Source: an uncultured Caulobacteraceae bacterium (GTDB lineage: Bacteria > Pseudomonadota > Alphaproteobacteria > Caulobacterales > Caulobacteraceae). From it: a stretch of DNA of 16,462 nt. The stretch lies in NCBI GenBank assembly GCA_937910255.1, contig CALEOQ010000571.1, forward strand, positions 1 to 16,462. Reading direction: 5' to 3'. Positions 7,685-15,072 of this stretch are shown piece after piece; position 1 is the first letter of the stretch, and each line of letters opens with the position of its first letter. The notes under the pieces were generated by a model. It had not been told where the DNA came from, did not search any database, and was given only the letters and a program-made list of their open reading frames with translations. Position numbers and translations under genes: made by a program.

Positions 7685-8486
7685 AGTCCTCGTTGGGAAT
7701 GTTCAGGAGGGCCCCGCAAGCCTTGCAATGGACGGCGTCAGGGTCGTGCCGCATGAGTCCGCAGACCTGGCAGGTGTGGCGCACCTTATAGGGTCGGAAC
7801 AGGGCCTGGGCGAACCGTACGAACAGGGTGATCCCGGAGATCATGATGACGATGGAGACCAGCCGGCCGGTGATGCCGGGCAGGATGATGTCGCCATAGC
7901 CGGTGGTCGTCAGGGAGGTGACGGTGAAATAGAGGGCGTCGATATAGCCGCTGACACCCCCCTCATCGCCCACATAGATGGTGTAGACGAAGCCGGTGGC
8001 CACGAAGACGAAGGTCAGCAGGGTGGCGGCCGCCCGGATCACATCCTCCCAGCGGGTGTCGTCGAACCGGTGCCCCACGGTCTCCCAGAAGAAGTCGCTG
8101 TGAAACAGGGTCCAGATGCGCAGCACGCGCAGGAAGGCCAGGTTGATCAGCACGGTCGGGAAGAGCAGCGTCAACAGGACGAACAGGTCGATCATCACGA
8201 TCGGCCGCCGGATCCAGGATTTGAGGCTGCGCCAGGCCAGGGCCCGGGCGGTCATGTCCACCGCCAGGATGGCGGCGACCGTCAGGTCCAGCGGCAGGAA
8301 GGCGCGGGATTCGCGCAGGAACGGGGCGGCGATGAAGAAGGTGATCAGCGCCAGGTCCACGCCAATCACCGCCAGCCGGAACCGCACGGCGCCGGGGGAT
8401 TCGCCGTGATAGAGCGCGCGAAGACGGGCGCGCATCCGCCAAAGCGCACGCTTGCGCTCCGAAGGTTTGGCGTCAGACGCGGTCAA
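7683..8486 (-). CDS. Six-helix potassium channel with C-terminal zinc ribbon
   Basis: A potassium-selective channel of the bacterial voltage-gated-like (ion transporter) family. About 267 residues: a basic N-terminal arm (10-30), hydrophobic helices from about 37 onward, and an S4-like segment FLRVLRIWTLFHS (118-130) with only two arginines. The pore loop carries the selectivity filter TTGYGD (194-199), followed by the inner helix (about 207-230). The tail holds a four-cysteine zinc ribbon, C239-x2-C242 and C254-x2-C257, facing the cytoplasm. The start is unsure. The TTG at 8484-8486 lacks a clear ribosome site. An ATG at 8433-8435 (residue 18) would still leave most of the basic arm and all helices. 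It is divergent from mscS across 245 bases in which I can place no certain promoter. Confidence 0.85.
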   Translation of the reverse strand: MTASDAKPSERKRALWRMRARLRALYHGESPGAVRFRLAVIGVDLALITFFIAAPFLRESRAFLPLDLTVAAILAVDMTARALAWRSLKSWIRRPIVMIDLFVLLTLLFPTVLINLAFLRVLRIWTLFHSDFFWETVGHRFDDTRWEDVIRAAATLLTFVFVATGFVYTIYVGDEGGVSGYIDALYFTVTSLTTTGYGDIILPGITGRLVSIVIMISGITLFVRFAQALFRPYKVRHTCQVCGLMRHDPDAVHCKACGALLNIPNED

Positions 8487-8731
8487 GCGGTTCGCGCCGC
8501 TGTGCAGTTTGTCGCCAATGCCGTCACCCTTCCCGCCTGGCCATCACAGGTCCGTGAGACGTCCCCTCCCGGGGTCGCGCCCATGTTAGCTCTAGCCGAG
8601 AGCGCCCTGCAGACTGAACCGATAATGCGCAGGGGCCTTAATAGATCGGCGGCCCGAGGTCGACCGGCGGGCGTCTAGCGCCCCCTGGGCCGCCGCGACC
8701 GGTTTAGACAAACAGACAAGGAGGCCCCGGC

Positions 8732-9931
8732 GTGGAGGTCAGCACAGCAAGCGAACAGGTCATTCTCGGGTTTCGCGAGAGTTGGAATGCGCTGCTGCGC
8801 CTGGGTCCCGGCGCCCTGGCCCTGAACATCGCCCTGTCGGCCCTGGTGATCCTTGCCGCGGTGGGCGCAGGCCTGCTGGTGCGCCGGCTGTTGAAGCGCG
8901 GCGTGCGCGCCATGCCGGGGCCGGCCGACGCCGAGAAGACCATCCGCACCCGGCGGGTGACCCAGGTGACCTGGGCGGCGTTCGAGACCGGCCTGGTCCT
9001 GGCGGCGTTTTTCGCCCTGGCCGCCATCTGGGGCTTCGACATTCTCGGCTGGCTGACCGCGGGGCTGGGCCAGCAGGTGGTGGAAAGCGTCATCCGGATC
9101 GCCATCCTGGCCGTCGCCACCTTTGCGGCCGCCGAGCTGGCCACCTTGCTGGTCAACCGCCTGCTGGCGCGCATGGCCGCGCGCAAGGAGGCCGGCGTCC
9201 GCCGAGAGGCCCAACTGAACACCATCGGCCCGCTGCTGCATGGGGTGGCCCGGGGCGTCATCATCATCATCGGCCTGATGATGATCCTGGCCGAGGTGGG
9301 GCTGGAGATCGGCCCGCTGCTGGCCGGGGCCGGGGTGATCGGCCTGGCCATCGGATTCGGCGCCCAGACCCTGGTGAAGGACTTCCTCACCGGCATCTTC
9401 CTGATCTCGGAGGACATCGTCGCCGTGGGCGACGTGGTCGAGATCGCCGGCTCCAGCGGGGTCGTGGAGCAGATGACCATCCGCACCATCCGCCTGCGGG
9501 CCCTGGACGGCACGTTGCACGTCCTGCCCTATGGCGAGGCGCAGATCATCCACAACATGACCAAGGTCTTCTCCTATCACGTCATCGAGCTGGGGGTTTC
9601 CTATGAGTCGGACATCGACAAGGCCTTCGAGGTGATGGCCCAGGTGGTGGAGGACATGCGGGCTGACCCCGACCTGTCGCCCCGCATCCTGGAGCCCCTT
9701 GAGGTGATGGATGTGAGCGCCCTGGCCGACAGCGGCGTCGTCCTGCGGGCGCGGATCAAGACTCCGCCCGGCGCCCAGTGGGGGGTCGGCCGCGCCTTCA
9801 ATCGCCGGATCAAGACGGCCTGGGACGCCGCCGGCGTCGAAATCCCCTATCCGCACATGCACCTTGTCATGCCGCAGCCGGCCCAGACTGCGCCGCGCCC
9901 CGACGACCAAACTGCAGAGGCCAAAGCCTGA
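8732..9931 (+). CDS. MscS-family mechanosensitive ion channel
   Basis: This inner-membrane channel opens under membrane tension to release solutes on osmotic downshock. It has 399 residues. A GTG start is set by a strong AAGGAGG (8718-8724) seven bases upstream. Hydrophobic helices lie at about 29-50, 82-105 and 115-145, with another at about 172-190. The pore-lining helix and conserved core follow at 198-225 (AGAGVIGLAIGFGAQTLVKDF), then the beta domain (about 226-280) and the alpha/beta cytoplasmic domain to about 385, ending near PHMHLVMPQ. The extra N-terminal helices make it longer than E. coli MscS (about 286 residues), as in YbdG/YkuT-like members. Its stop codon shares one base with the otsA start, so the two are probably co-translated. 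Confidence 0.93.
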   Translation: MEVSTASEQVILGFRESWNALLRLGPGALALNIALSALVILAAVGAGLLVRRLLKRGVRAMPGPADAEKTIRTRRVTQVTWAAFETGLVLAAFFALAAIWGFDILGWLTAGLGQQVVESVIRIAILAVATFAAAELATLLVNRLLARMAARKEAGVRREAQLNTIGPLLHGVARGVIIIIGLMMILAEVGLEIGPLLAGAGVIGLAIGFGAQTLVKDFLTGIFLISEDIVAVGDVVEIAGSSGVVEQMTIRTIRLRALDGTLHVLPYGEAQIIHNMTKVFSYHVIELGVSYESDIDKAFEVMAQVVEDMRADPDLSPRILEPLEVMDVSALADSGVVLRARIKTPPGAQWGVGRAFNRRIKTAWDAAGVEIPYPHMHLVMPQPAQTAPRPDDQTAEAKA

Positions 9932-11316
9932 TGCCCCGTCTCGTCGTCATCTCGAACCGCGTGAGTCCGCCCAGCGATGTCGGCGGCGGCACGCAAGGGG
10001 GGTTAGCCATGGCCCTGGCCGCCGCCCTGCGGGAGCATTCGGGCATCTGGTTTGGCTGGAGCGGCCAGACCACCGACATCTACACCGGCCAGGTCGGCGT
10101 CCAGCGGGCCGGCGGCGTGACCGTCGCCACCATGGATCTCGAGGATCAGGACGTTCAGGAGTATTATAACGGCTACGCCAACAAGACCCTGTGGCCGCTG
10201 TTTCACCATCGCGTGGACCTGACCGCCTATGAGCGCTCGTTCGGCGAGGGCTATGCCCGGGTCGACGCCCGCTTCGCCGAAACCGTCCTGCCACTGATCG
10301 AGGAAGACGACTTCGTCTGGGTCCATGACTACCACCTGATCCCGCTCGCTCAGGAACTGCGCCGGCGTGGAGTAAAGAACCGGATCGGCTTCTTCCTGCA
10401 CATCCCCTGGCCGGCCCGCCACCTGATCACCACCCTGCCACGCCATCCCCAGCTGGTGGAGGCCCTGTTCGCCTACGACCTGGTGGGCTTCCAGACCAAC
10501 GACTCCCTGGAGGCCTTCGAGGACTACGTGCTGCATGAGGCCGGCGGTTCGGTGGGGGAAGACCACCGTCTGAGCGCCTTTGGCCGCACCGCTGACTTCG
10601 GCGCCTTCCCCATCGGCATGGACGTCACCGAGTTCACCGCCGCCCTGGAGCAGGACACCGCCAAGGCCGAGTACGCCCGCATGCAGACCAGCATGCTGGA
10701 CCGCCAGATGATCATCGGGGTGGACCGACTGGACTATTCCAAGGGACTGGAAGAGCGCTTCCTCGCCTACGAACAGTTCCTGCATGACAATCCCGACCTG
10801 CACGAAAAGGTCTTCCTGCTGCAGATCGCCACCCCCAGCCGGGAGGATGTGGAGGCCTATCAGGAGATCCGCGGCCGGCTCGACGGGGTGTCGGGCCGGA
10901 TCAACGGGGCCTTCTCCACCGTCGACTGGGTGCCGATCCGCTATGTGAACCGGGGCTATCGCCGCGACCAGCTGGCCGGCATCTATCGGGCGGCCAAGCT
11001 TGGCCTGGTGACCCCCCTGCGGGACGGCATGAACCTGGTGGCCAAGGAGTATGTCGCCGCGCAAGACCCGGAGGATCCCGGCGTGCTCATCCTGTCGCGG
11101 TTCGCCGGCGCAGCCGAACAGATGGGCCAGGCCCTGATCGTCAATCCGTTCAGCCGCGAGGACGTCTCCGATGCCATCCTGCGCGGGCTGGCCATGCCCC
11201 TAGAGGAGCGACGGCGACGGTGGGAGATCCTGATGGCCGACCTCAAGACCACGGATGTCTCGGCCTGGCGCGACGCCTTCGTCTCTGCGCTGATGACCGG
11301 CGAGCGCGCGACCTAG
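9931..11316 (+). CDS. otsA: Trehalose-6-phosphate synthase OtsA (GT20)
   Basis: This cytosolic enzyme makes trehalose 6-phosphate from UDP-glucose and glucose 6-phosphate, the first step of trehalose synthesis. It has 461 residues, near the E. coli length (474). Catalytic positions line up with E. coli OtsA: Arg10 and the GGLA loop (23-26), Tyr79 and Trp88, Asp133 in VWVHDYHL, Arg266 and Lys271 in VDRLDYSKGLEER, and Asp365 and Glu373 in PLRDGMNLVAKEY. The ATG at 9931 overlaps the mscS TGA by one base (TGATG). The frame is open upstream of this ATG, but that stretch lies inside mscS. No otsB phosphatase follows: the next gene is convergent after nine bases. A phosphatase must be elsewhere. Confidence 0.97.
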   Translation: MPRLVVISNRVSPPSDVGGGTQGGLAMALAAALREHSGIWFGWSGQTTDIYTGQVGVQRAGGVTVATMDLEDQDVQEYYNGYANKTLWPLFHHRVDLTAYERSFGEGYARVDARFAETVLPLIEEDDFVWVHDYHLIPLAQELRRRGVKNRIGFFLHIPWPARHLITTLPRHPQLVEALFAYDLVGFQTNDSLEAFEDYVLHEAGGSVGEDHRLSAFGRTADFGAFPIGMDVTEFTAALEQDTAKAEYARMQTSMLDRQMIIGVDRLDYSKGLEERFLAYEQFLHDNPDLHEKVFLLQIATPSREDVEAYQEIRGRLDGVSGRINGAFSTVDWVPIRYVNRGYRRDQLAGIYRAAKLGLVTPLRDGMNLVAKEYVAAQDPEDPGVLILSRFAGAAEQMGQALIVNPFSREDVSDAILRGLAMPLEERRRRWEILMADLKTTDVSAWRDAFVSALMTGERAT

Positions 11317-11325
11317 CCCGGCCGT

Positions 11326-12582
11326 CTAGAAGGGGAACATCTTGGGGATCACCCAGACGGCGACCACCCCGGTGATGACATTCAACGGCAGGCCGACACG
11401 GACGAAGTCCATATAGGAATAGCCGCCGATCTGCTGGACGATGGCGTTGGTCTGGTAGCCGACCGGCGTGGCGAAGGAGGAACTGGCCGCCATCATCACC
11501 GCCACCACGAAGGGGCGCGGGGCGACGCCGAGGTTCTCCGCCAGGCCGATGGCCAGCGGGGTGATCAGCACCGCGACCGCGGCGTTGGACATGATCTCGG
11601 TCAGGACGGATGTGGCGATATAGATGATCGCCAGGGCGGCGATTGGGCCCAGCGGCTGGGTCCAGAGGGCCATCATATTGGTGGCCTGGAAGGCGAGACC
11701 GGTCTTGCCGAGGGCTTCGCCGACCACCAGCATGCCGCCGATCATCAGCAGCACCTGGGGCCGCAGCCCCGAATAGGCCTCTTCCGGCTTCATCACCTGG
11801 AAGGCCATCAACGCCATGGCCCCGACGAAGGCGACCACGGCGATGGACAGCCCGCCCGCCGCCGCGCCCAGGACGAAGGCGAAGACCGTCACGCTGATCA
11901 GGGCCGGCGCGAGTTTCAGAGGCGGGGCGATTTCCTCCAGGGCCGGGGTCGCTTCGGCGGTGTCGCTGTCGCTCCCGGGCAGGAGACGCGGCGCGACAAA
12001 GGCGAGATAGAGGGCGCCGATCGCCGCGACGCAGAGGCCGACGCCGGTGATCTCGAACAGGGTGAAGGGCGCCAGGTGCTGGCGCCTCGCCATGTCGTCC
12101 ACCAGCAGGTTGGTGGAGGTGCCGATCAGGGTGCAGGCGCCGCCCATGATCGAGGCGTAGGACAGGGGGATCAGCAGCCGCTTGGGGGAGATTCCCAGGC
12201 GCTTGGCCGAATCCTTGATGACTGGCGCGCCAAGGATCACCAGGGGCGTGTTGTTCAGGAAGGCCGACAGCGTCCCGCACAGGGTGATGATGATCGGCGC
12301 CGAGGCGGCGCCCATGCGGTCGGTCATATTGGCCGCCGAGCGAATGATCACGCCCATGACGCCGGTGACGTCCAGCGCCCGGGCGATGATGAACAACGAG
12401 GCGAGCGCCACCAGGGCCGGGCTGGCCAGGCCGCGGCCCAGGTCCTCCAGCGACACCACCCCCAGACCCAGCAGGGTCGCCGCGGCCGCCATGGCCGCCA
12501 CGTCGGCGCGGATCCTGTCGCTGAGCAGGGCGACGACGACCGCGGCCAGGACAGCCAGGGTGGCGAGCTGTTCGAAATTCAA
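11326..12582 (-). CDS. SLC13/DASS-type permease (compact, no TrkA_C domains)
   Basis: An inner-membrane transporter of the ion-transporter superfamily, which moves di- and tricarboxylates, sulfate or similar anions with sodium or protons. It has 418 residues and about 11 hydrophobic segments in two inverted halves. Each half carries a helix-break signature of the family: LIGTSTNLL (152-160) and FATPVGYQTNAIV (370-382). NNTPLV (110-115) and SNAAVAVL (332-339) are also typical. Many bacterial relatives have two TrkA_C (RCK-like) domains between the halves; here there is only an acidic linker of about 20 residues (about 203-222). The substrate cannot be told. The TTG start (12580-12582) has AAAGG six bases upstream. 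It converges with otsA across nine bases, leaving no room for a terminator. Confidence 0.88.
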   Translation of the reverse strand: MNFEQLATLAVLAAVVVALLSDRIRADVAAMAAAATLLGLGVVSLEDLGRGLASPALVALASLFIIARALDVTGVMGVIIRSAANMTDRMGAASAPIIITLCGTLSAFLNNTPLVILGAPVIKDSAKRLGISPKRLLIPLSYASIMGGACTLIGTSTNLLVDDMARRQHLAPFTLFEITGVGLCVAAIGALYLAFVAPRLLPGSDSDTAEATPALEEIAPPLKLAPALISVTVFAFVLGAAAGGLSIAVVAFVGAMALMAFQVMKPEEAYSGLRPQVLLMIGGMLVVGEALGKTGLAFQATNMMALWTQPLGPIAALAIIYIATSVLTEIMSNAAVAVLITPLAIGLAENLGVAPRPFVVAVMMAASSSFATPVGYQTNAIVQQIGGYSYMDFVRVGLPLNVITGVVAVWVIPKMFPF

Positions 12583-12650
12583 GGAGGACCTTTCCCCGGA
12601 GTGCGGCGCTGCGCCCGCACCATCCTGTGGCGCCGTTGACCTTGGCCGAT

Positions 12651-12770
12651 CCTAGAGCCTGATGCGATCAGACGGAATCGTCTGATTCGTTGAATCAGAC
12701 TCTAAACTCCAGGTCTTGAGCGCGTTTTGATCCGATAACCGGTTTTCACCTATCGGAACGCGCCCTAGAG
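12651..12770. repeat. CIR-like intergenic palindromic repeat with clustered GANTC sites
   Basis: The 219-base gap between the permease and RidA genes is mostly this element. CCTAGAG occurs at both edges (12651-12657, 12764-12770). In the left half ATCAGACG (12667-12674) is complementary to CGTCTGAT (12679-12686), while the overlapping GTCTGATTC (12680-12688) is complementary to GAATCAGAC (12692-12700), so two hairpins compete. Four GANTC sites lie at 12675, 12684, 12692 and 12698. In the right half GCGCGTT (12720-12726) pairs with AACGCGC (12757-12763), and CCGATA (12732-12737) with TATCGG (12751-12756). This layout resembles the CcrM-site-associated intergenic repeats (CIR) reported in Caulobacter and other alphaproteobacteria. 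Copy number in this genome is unknown. Confidence 0.75.
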
Positions 12771-12771
12771 G

Positions 12772-12795
12772 CGGCCCGGGGTTCGGGAAGGGCCG
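12772..12795 (-). terminator. Weak hairpin after the RidA-family gene
   Basis: CGGCCC (12772-12777) and GGGCCG (12790-12795) form a six-pair stem with a 12-base loop, starting six bases past the RidA-family stop. It is GC-rich with no T run. It may end the amine-oxidase/RidA transcript, but the evidence is slight. Confidence 0.3.
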
Positions 12796-12801
12796 GCCAA
12801 G

Positions 12802-13296
12802 CTAGTCGGGCTTGACCGCCGCCTGGACCTCGATCTCCACCATCATGCCCGGCGCCACCAGGGCGGCGACCTGCGAGGTGATCCGCGCCGGGCGGTTGGG
12901 CTGCTCGGCATTGGCGAAGAACTGGCGGTAGCCCTCCATCATGCCGGCAAAGTCCATCTTGCCCTCAAGCGCCGGGTCGCCCACCAGCAGGACACGCATC
13001 ATCACCACGTCGCCCATGGTGGCGCCCTGGCCTTCCAGGATGCCCTTGATGCGATTGAGCACGCCAATCGTCTGGGTCTTGGTGTCGCCGAACTCGCGGG
13101 GCGTCCCTTCAGGGGCGCCTTCGTTGGTGACGGGCGGCGTGATGCCGCTGACATAGATCATGTCATAGCCGGCTGGCACCACCACGGCGCTGGCGATGGG
13201 CGAGGTTTCGGCGCCGATGCGCTTGATCTCGGCGGCGGCGGGGCTGGCGGCCAGGGCGGTGAGGGCGGCGGCCAGGAAAAGGGTGGTCGGGCGCAT
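12802..13296 (-). CDS. Exported RidA-family protein (YjgF/YER057c/UK114)
   Basis: RidA proteins hydrolyse reactive enamines and imines left by amino-acid-processing enzymes. This 164-residue protein has a Sec signal peptide (about 1-22, cleavage after AAA) and then a RidA fold (about 28-162). PARITSQVAAL (136-146) supplies the arginine (138) aligned with the catalytic Arg105 of E. coli RidA, and VEIEVQA (153-159) matches the conserved C-terminal strand. The ATG at 13294-13296 has AAGGAG six bases upstream; an upstream in-frame ATG would add nine residues ahead of the signal peptide and is less likely. Most RidA proteins are cytosolic, so export is notable. It follows the amine oxidase stop by 44 bases, consistent with one transcript. 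It could act on the imine product of that enzyme; substrate is unproven. Confidence 0.9.
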   Translation of the reverse strand: MRPTTLFLAAALTALAASPAAAEIKRIGAETSPIASAVVVPAGYDMIYVSGITPPVTNEGAPEGTPREFGDTKTQTIGVLNRIKGILEGQGATMGDVVMMRVLLVGDPALEGKMDFAGMMEGYRQFFANAEQPNRPARITSQVAALVAPGMMVEIEVQAAVKPD

Positions 13297-13340
13297 GGGC
13301 GTCTCCTTGATCTTGGTTTTCATTGAAGCCTGAAGGCGCC

Positions 13341-14918
13341 CTAGGACGCGAGGGCCGCGCTCTTGGTCTGGGCGGCCAGCGCCTTGATCGTGCGATGGGC
13401 CGACAGCACGGCGCCTTCCTGCCAGCCCGGCATCTGGCTGAGATGGGCGCCGGTGAAGTGGAAGGGGCCGTCGGGCTGATTGAGCAGGCGGTAGGCGGGC
13501 ATGTCCATATGTCCCTCCTGTCCGCCATGGCCTTCCCAGTCAGGCCACGGGCCCAGATTGTGCGGGATCTTGCTCCAGTTGACCACAACGGGCTTGGCCA
13601 GGTCTCCCTCGTGGCCCGGATGCACCCGGCCGACGGCGGCCCGGGCGGCGGCGATCTGGGTCTCCATTGGCAGCTCGGCGAAGGCCTTGGCGCCCGGCCC
13701 CGAGCCGTAACAGGCCAGCAGCATGCCGCGCTCGGTGTGCAGGCCGTTGCTCGGGTACCAGATCAGCGAGGTGTCGCCGCCGACCCAGGAGATGCCGCCG
13801 AAGATCTGCGCGGCCTCCCAGAACCGCGGCGCCTCGAAACCGATCTTGTTGGAATAGGCGTTGGGCACGCTGGCCACGGCGGCCTTCACCGGGGCTGAGA
13901 AGTCCGACGGAATGCCGGCCAGGATGGCCAGGGGAATGGTGATGATCGCGAAGTCCGCGGACACGACCTGCTCGCCGCCGCCGGCCTGCCGATAGGCCAC
14001 CTGGACACCCTCCGACGTCCGGGCGATGCGGCTCACCTGGGCCTTGCGCAGGATGGGGCTGGTGATGGCCCGCTCGAAACCCGCCACGATCTGGTCCATG
14101 CCGCCCACCGGCTGGAACATGGTGGCCTGCATGTTGATGTTGTCCTCGAACAGGGTCGCCCGCAGCTGAGAATTGGCCAGGAGATCGCGCAAGGGGAGCG
14201 GCGGACGGCGCTGGCTGAACTGGTCGGCGGCCCCGGGCGTCTGGGCGAACCCGGACCGCTCGGTGCCCTGAAAACTCATGTCCTCCGACAGATCCCCATA
14301 GGCCCGCAGGAAGGGCAGCAGCTTCTCCTTGTCGGCCAGGGTCAGCTCAGCGTCCAGGGCGCCCTTGTTGATCGCCTTGGCCAGCAGTTCGGAGACATGG
14401 CCGCGGGTGTCGTTGATCCCCTGGCGCAGCTGGATCGGCTTGCCGCCGTGGGCCTGGTCACCCCACAGAAGGGCGCTGCGGCTGACATTGATCTCCACTT
14501 CGAGCGGCACGCCCAGCTTGCGGCAATAGGCCAGCAGCCCCTCATGGTGGCTGGGAATGCGGGCCGGCCCCGCATTCATGTAGACGTCCTTCTCGAAGGC
14601 GACGGTCTGGTCGGCCTCGCCCACCATCTCGACCTTGTCGCCGCCGCGCAGGGTCCAGTTACGACCGCCGAGGCGATCGCGAGCCTCCAGGATGGTCACG
14701 GAGAACCCGGCCCGCTCCAGCTCATAGGCGCTGACCAGACCCGCGATCCCGGCCCCCAGGATCACCACCCGCCGCCCCTGGCCCAGATCAGGCGACAGGG
14801 CCGGGGCCGCGGCGACGGCCTCGGCGTTCAGCCCGAGCGCAGTCATGGCGCTATAGGCCGCGCCCAGCCCGCCCACGGCCCCCAGGCGATGTAGAAACAG
14901 CCGCCGACTGACACTCAT
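13341..14918 (-). CDS. Tat-exported flavin amine oxidase (monoamine/L-amino-acid oxidase type)
   Basis: An FAD enzyme that oxidises an amine or amino acid to the imine, usually passing electrons to oxygen and giving hydrogen peroxide. It has 525 residues. The N terminus carries a twin-arginine signal, SRRLFLHR (4-11), with hydrophobic core to about 38, so a folded, FAD-loaded protein is exported. The Rossmann motif GAGIAG (55-60) is followed by Glu78 for the ribose and RLGGR (82-86). GPARIP (117-122) is typical of the L-amino-acid oxidase/monoamine oxidase superfamily. The C-terminal FAD motif includes GWQEGA (498-503). The substrate cannot be told. It sits 44 bases ahead of an exported RidA-family gene and 154 bases behind a putA-type gene, a context of amino acid breakdown. 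Confidence 0.92.
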   Translation of the reverse strand: MSVSRRLFLHRLGAVGGLGAAYSAMTALGLNAEAVAAAPALSPDLGQGRRVVILGAGIAGLVSAYELERAGFSVTILEARDRLGGRNWTLRGGDKVEMVGEADQTVAFEKDVYMNAGPARIPSHHEGLLAYCRKLGVPLEVEINVSRSALLWGDQAHGGKPIQLRQGINDTRGHVSELLAKAINKGALDAELTLADKEKLLPFLRAYGDLSEDMSFQGTERSGFAQTPGAADQFSQRRPPLPLRDLLANSQLRATLFEDNINMQATMFQPVGGMDQIVAGFERAITSPILRKAQVSRIARTSEGVQVAYRQAGGGEQVVSADFAIITIPLAILAGIPSDFSAPVKAAVASVPNAYSNKIGFEAPRFWEAAQIFGGISWVGGDTSLIWYPSNGLHTERGMLLACYGSGPGAKAFAELPMETQIAAARAAVGRVHPGHEGDLAKPVVVNWSKIPHNLGPWPDWEGHGGQEGHMDMPAYRLLNQPDGPFHFTGAHLSQMPGWQEGAVLSAHRTIKALAAQTKSAALAS

Positions 14919-14952
14919 GACTTAAACCCCGACCAACGCTCGACGGAGCTAG

Positions 14953-15006
14953 AGCGTCGGCGCCCCTGCGGCTTGGCAAGCCATGAGCGCCCCTAGCGAC
15001 GACGCT
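14953..15006. repeat. Nested inverted repeat upstream of the amine oxidase
   Basis: Outer arms AGCGTCG (14953-14959) and CGACGCT (15000-15006) enclose an inner palindrome GGCTTG-G-CAAGCC (14970-14982). It fills part of the 154-base gap between the putA-type stop and the amine oxidase start. It could be a terminator for the former, an operator for the latter, or a degraded repeat unit. No known repressor site was recognised. Confidence 0.4.
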
Positions 15007-15072
15007 GGTTGAAGACCGCGCGGAATGTCGGCGTTCAGGGGGCGGCTGCGCCCGAATTCTTTGCACGCGCTC

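Noticed and set aside
8487..8731. Small gene or riboswitch in the divergent gap between the channel and mscS
   Set aside because: No short frame with a ribosome site and no recognisable conserved RNA structure; probably only promoters, which I could not place with confidence.
8675..9910. 411-codon minus-strand frame opposite mscS
   Set aside because: The composition is His/Gln/Gly/Asp-rich as expected from reading a membrane-protein gene backwards. The plus strand has a strong ribosome site and conserved MscS sequence.
9778..9930. Upstream extension of the otsA frame
   Set aside because: The frame is open but lies inside mscS. The GT20 N terminus (PRLVVISNRV) begins exactly at the ATG at 9931.
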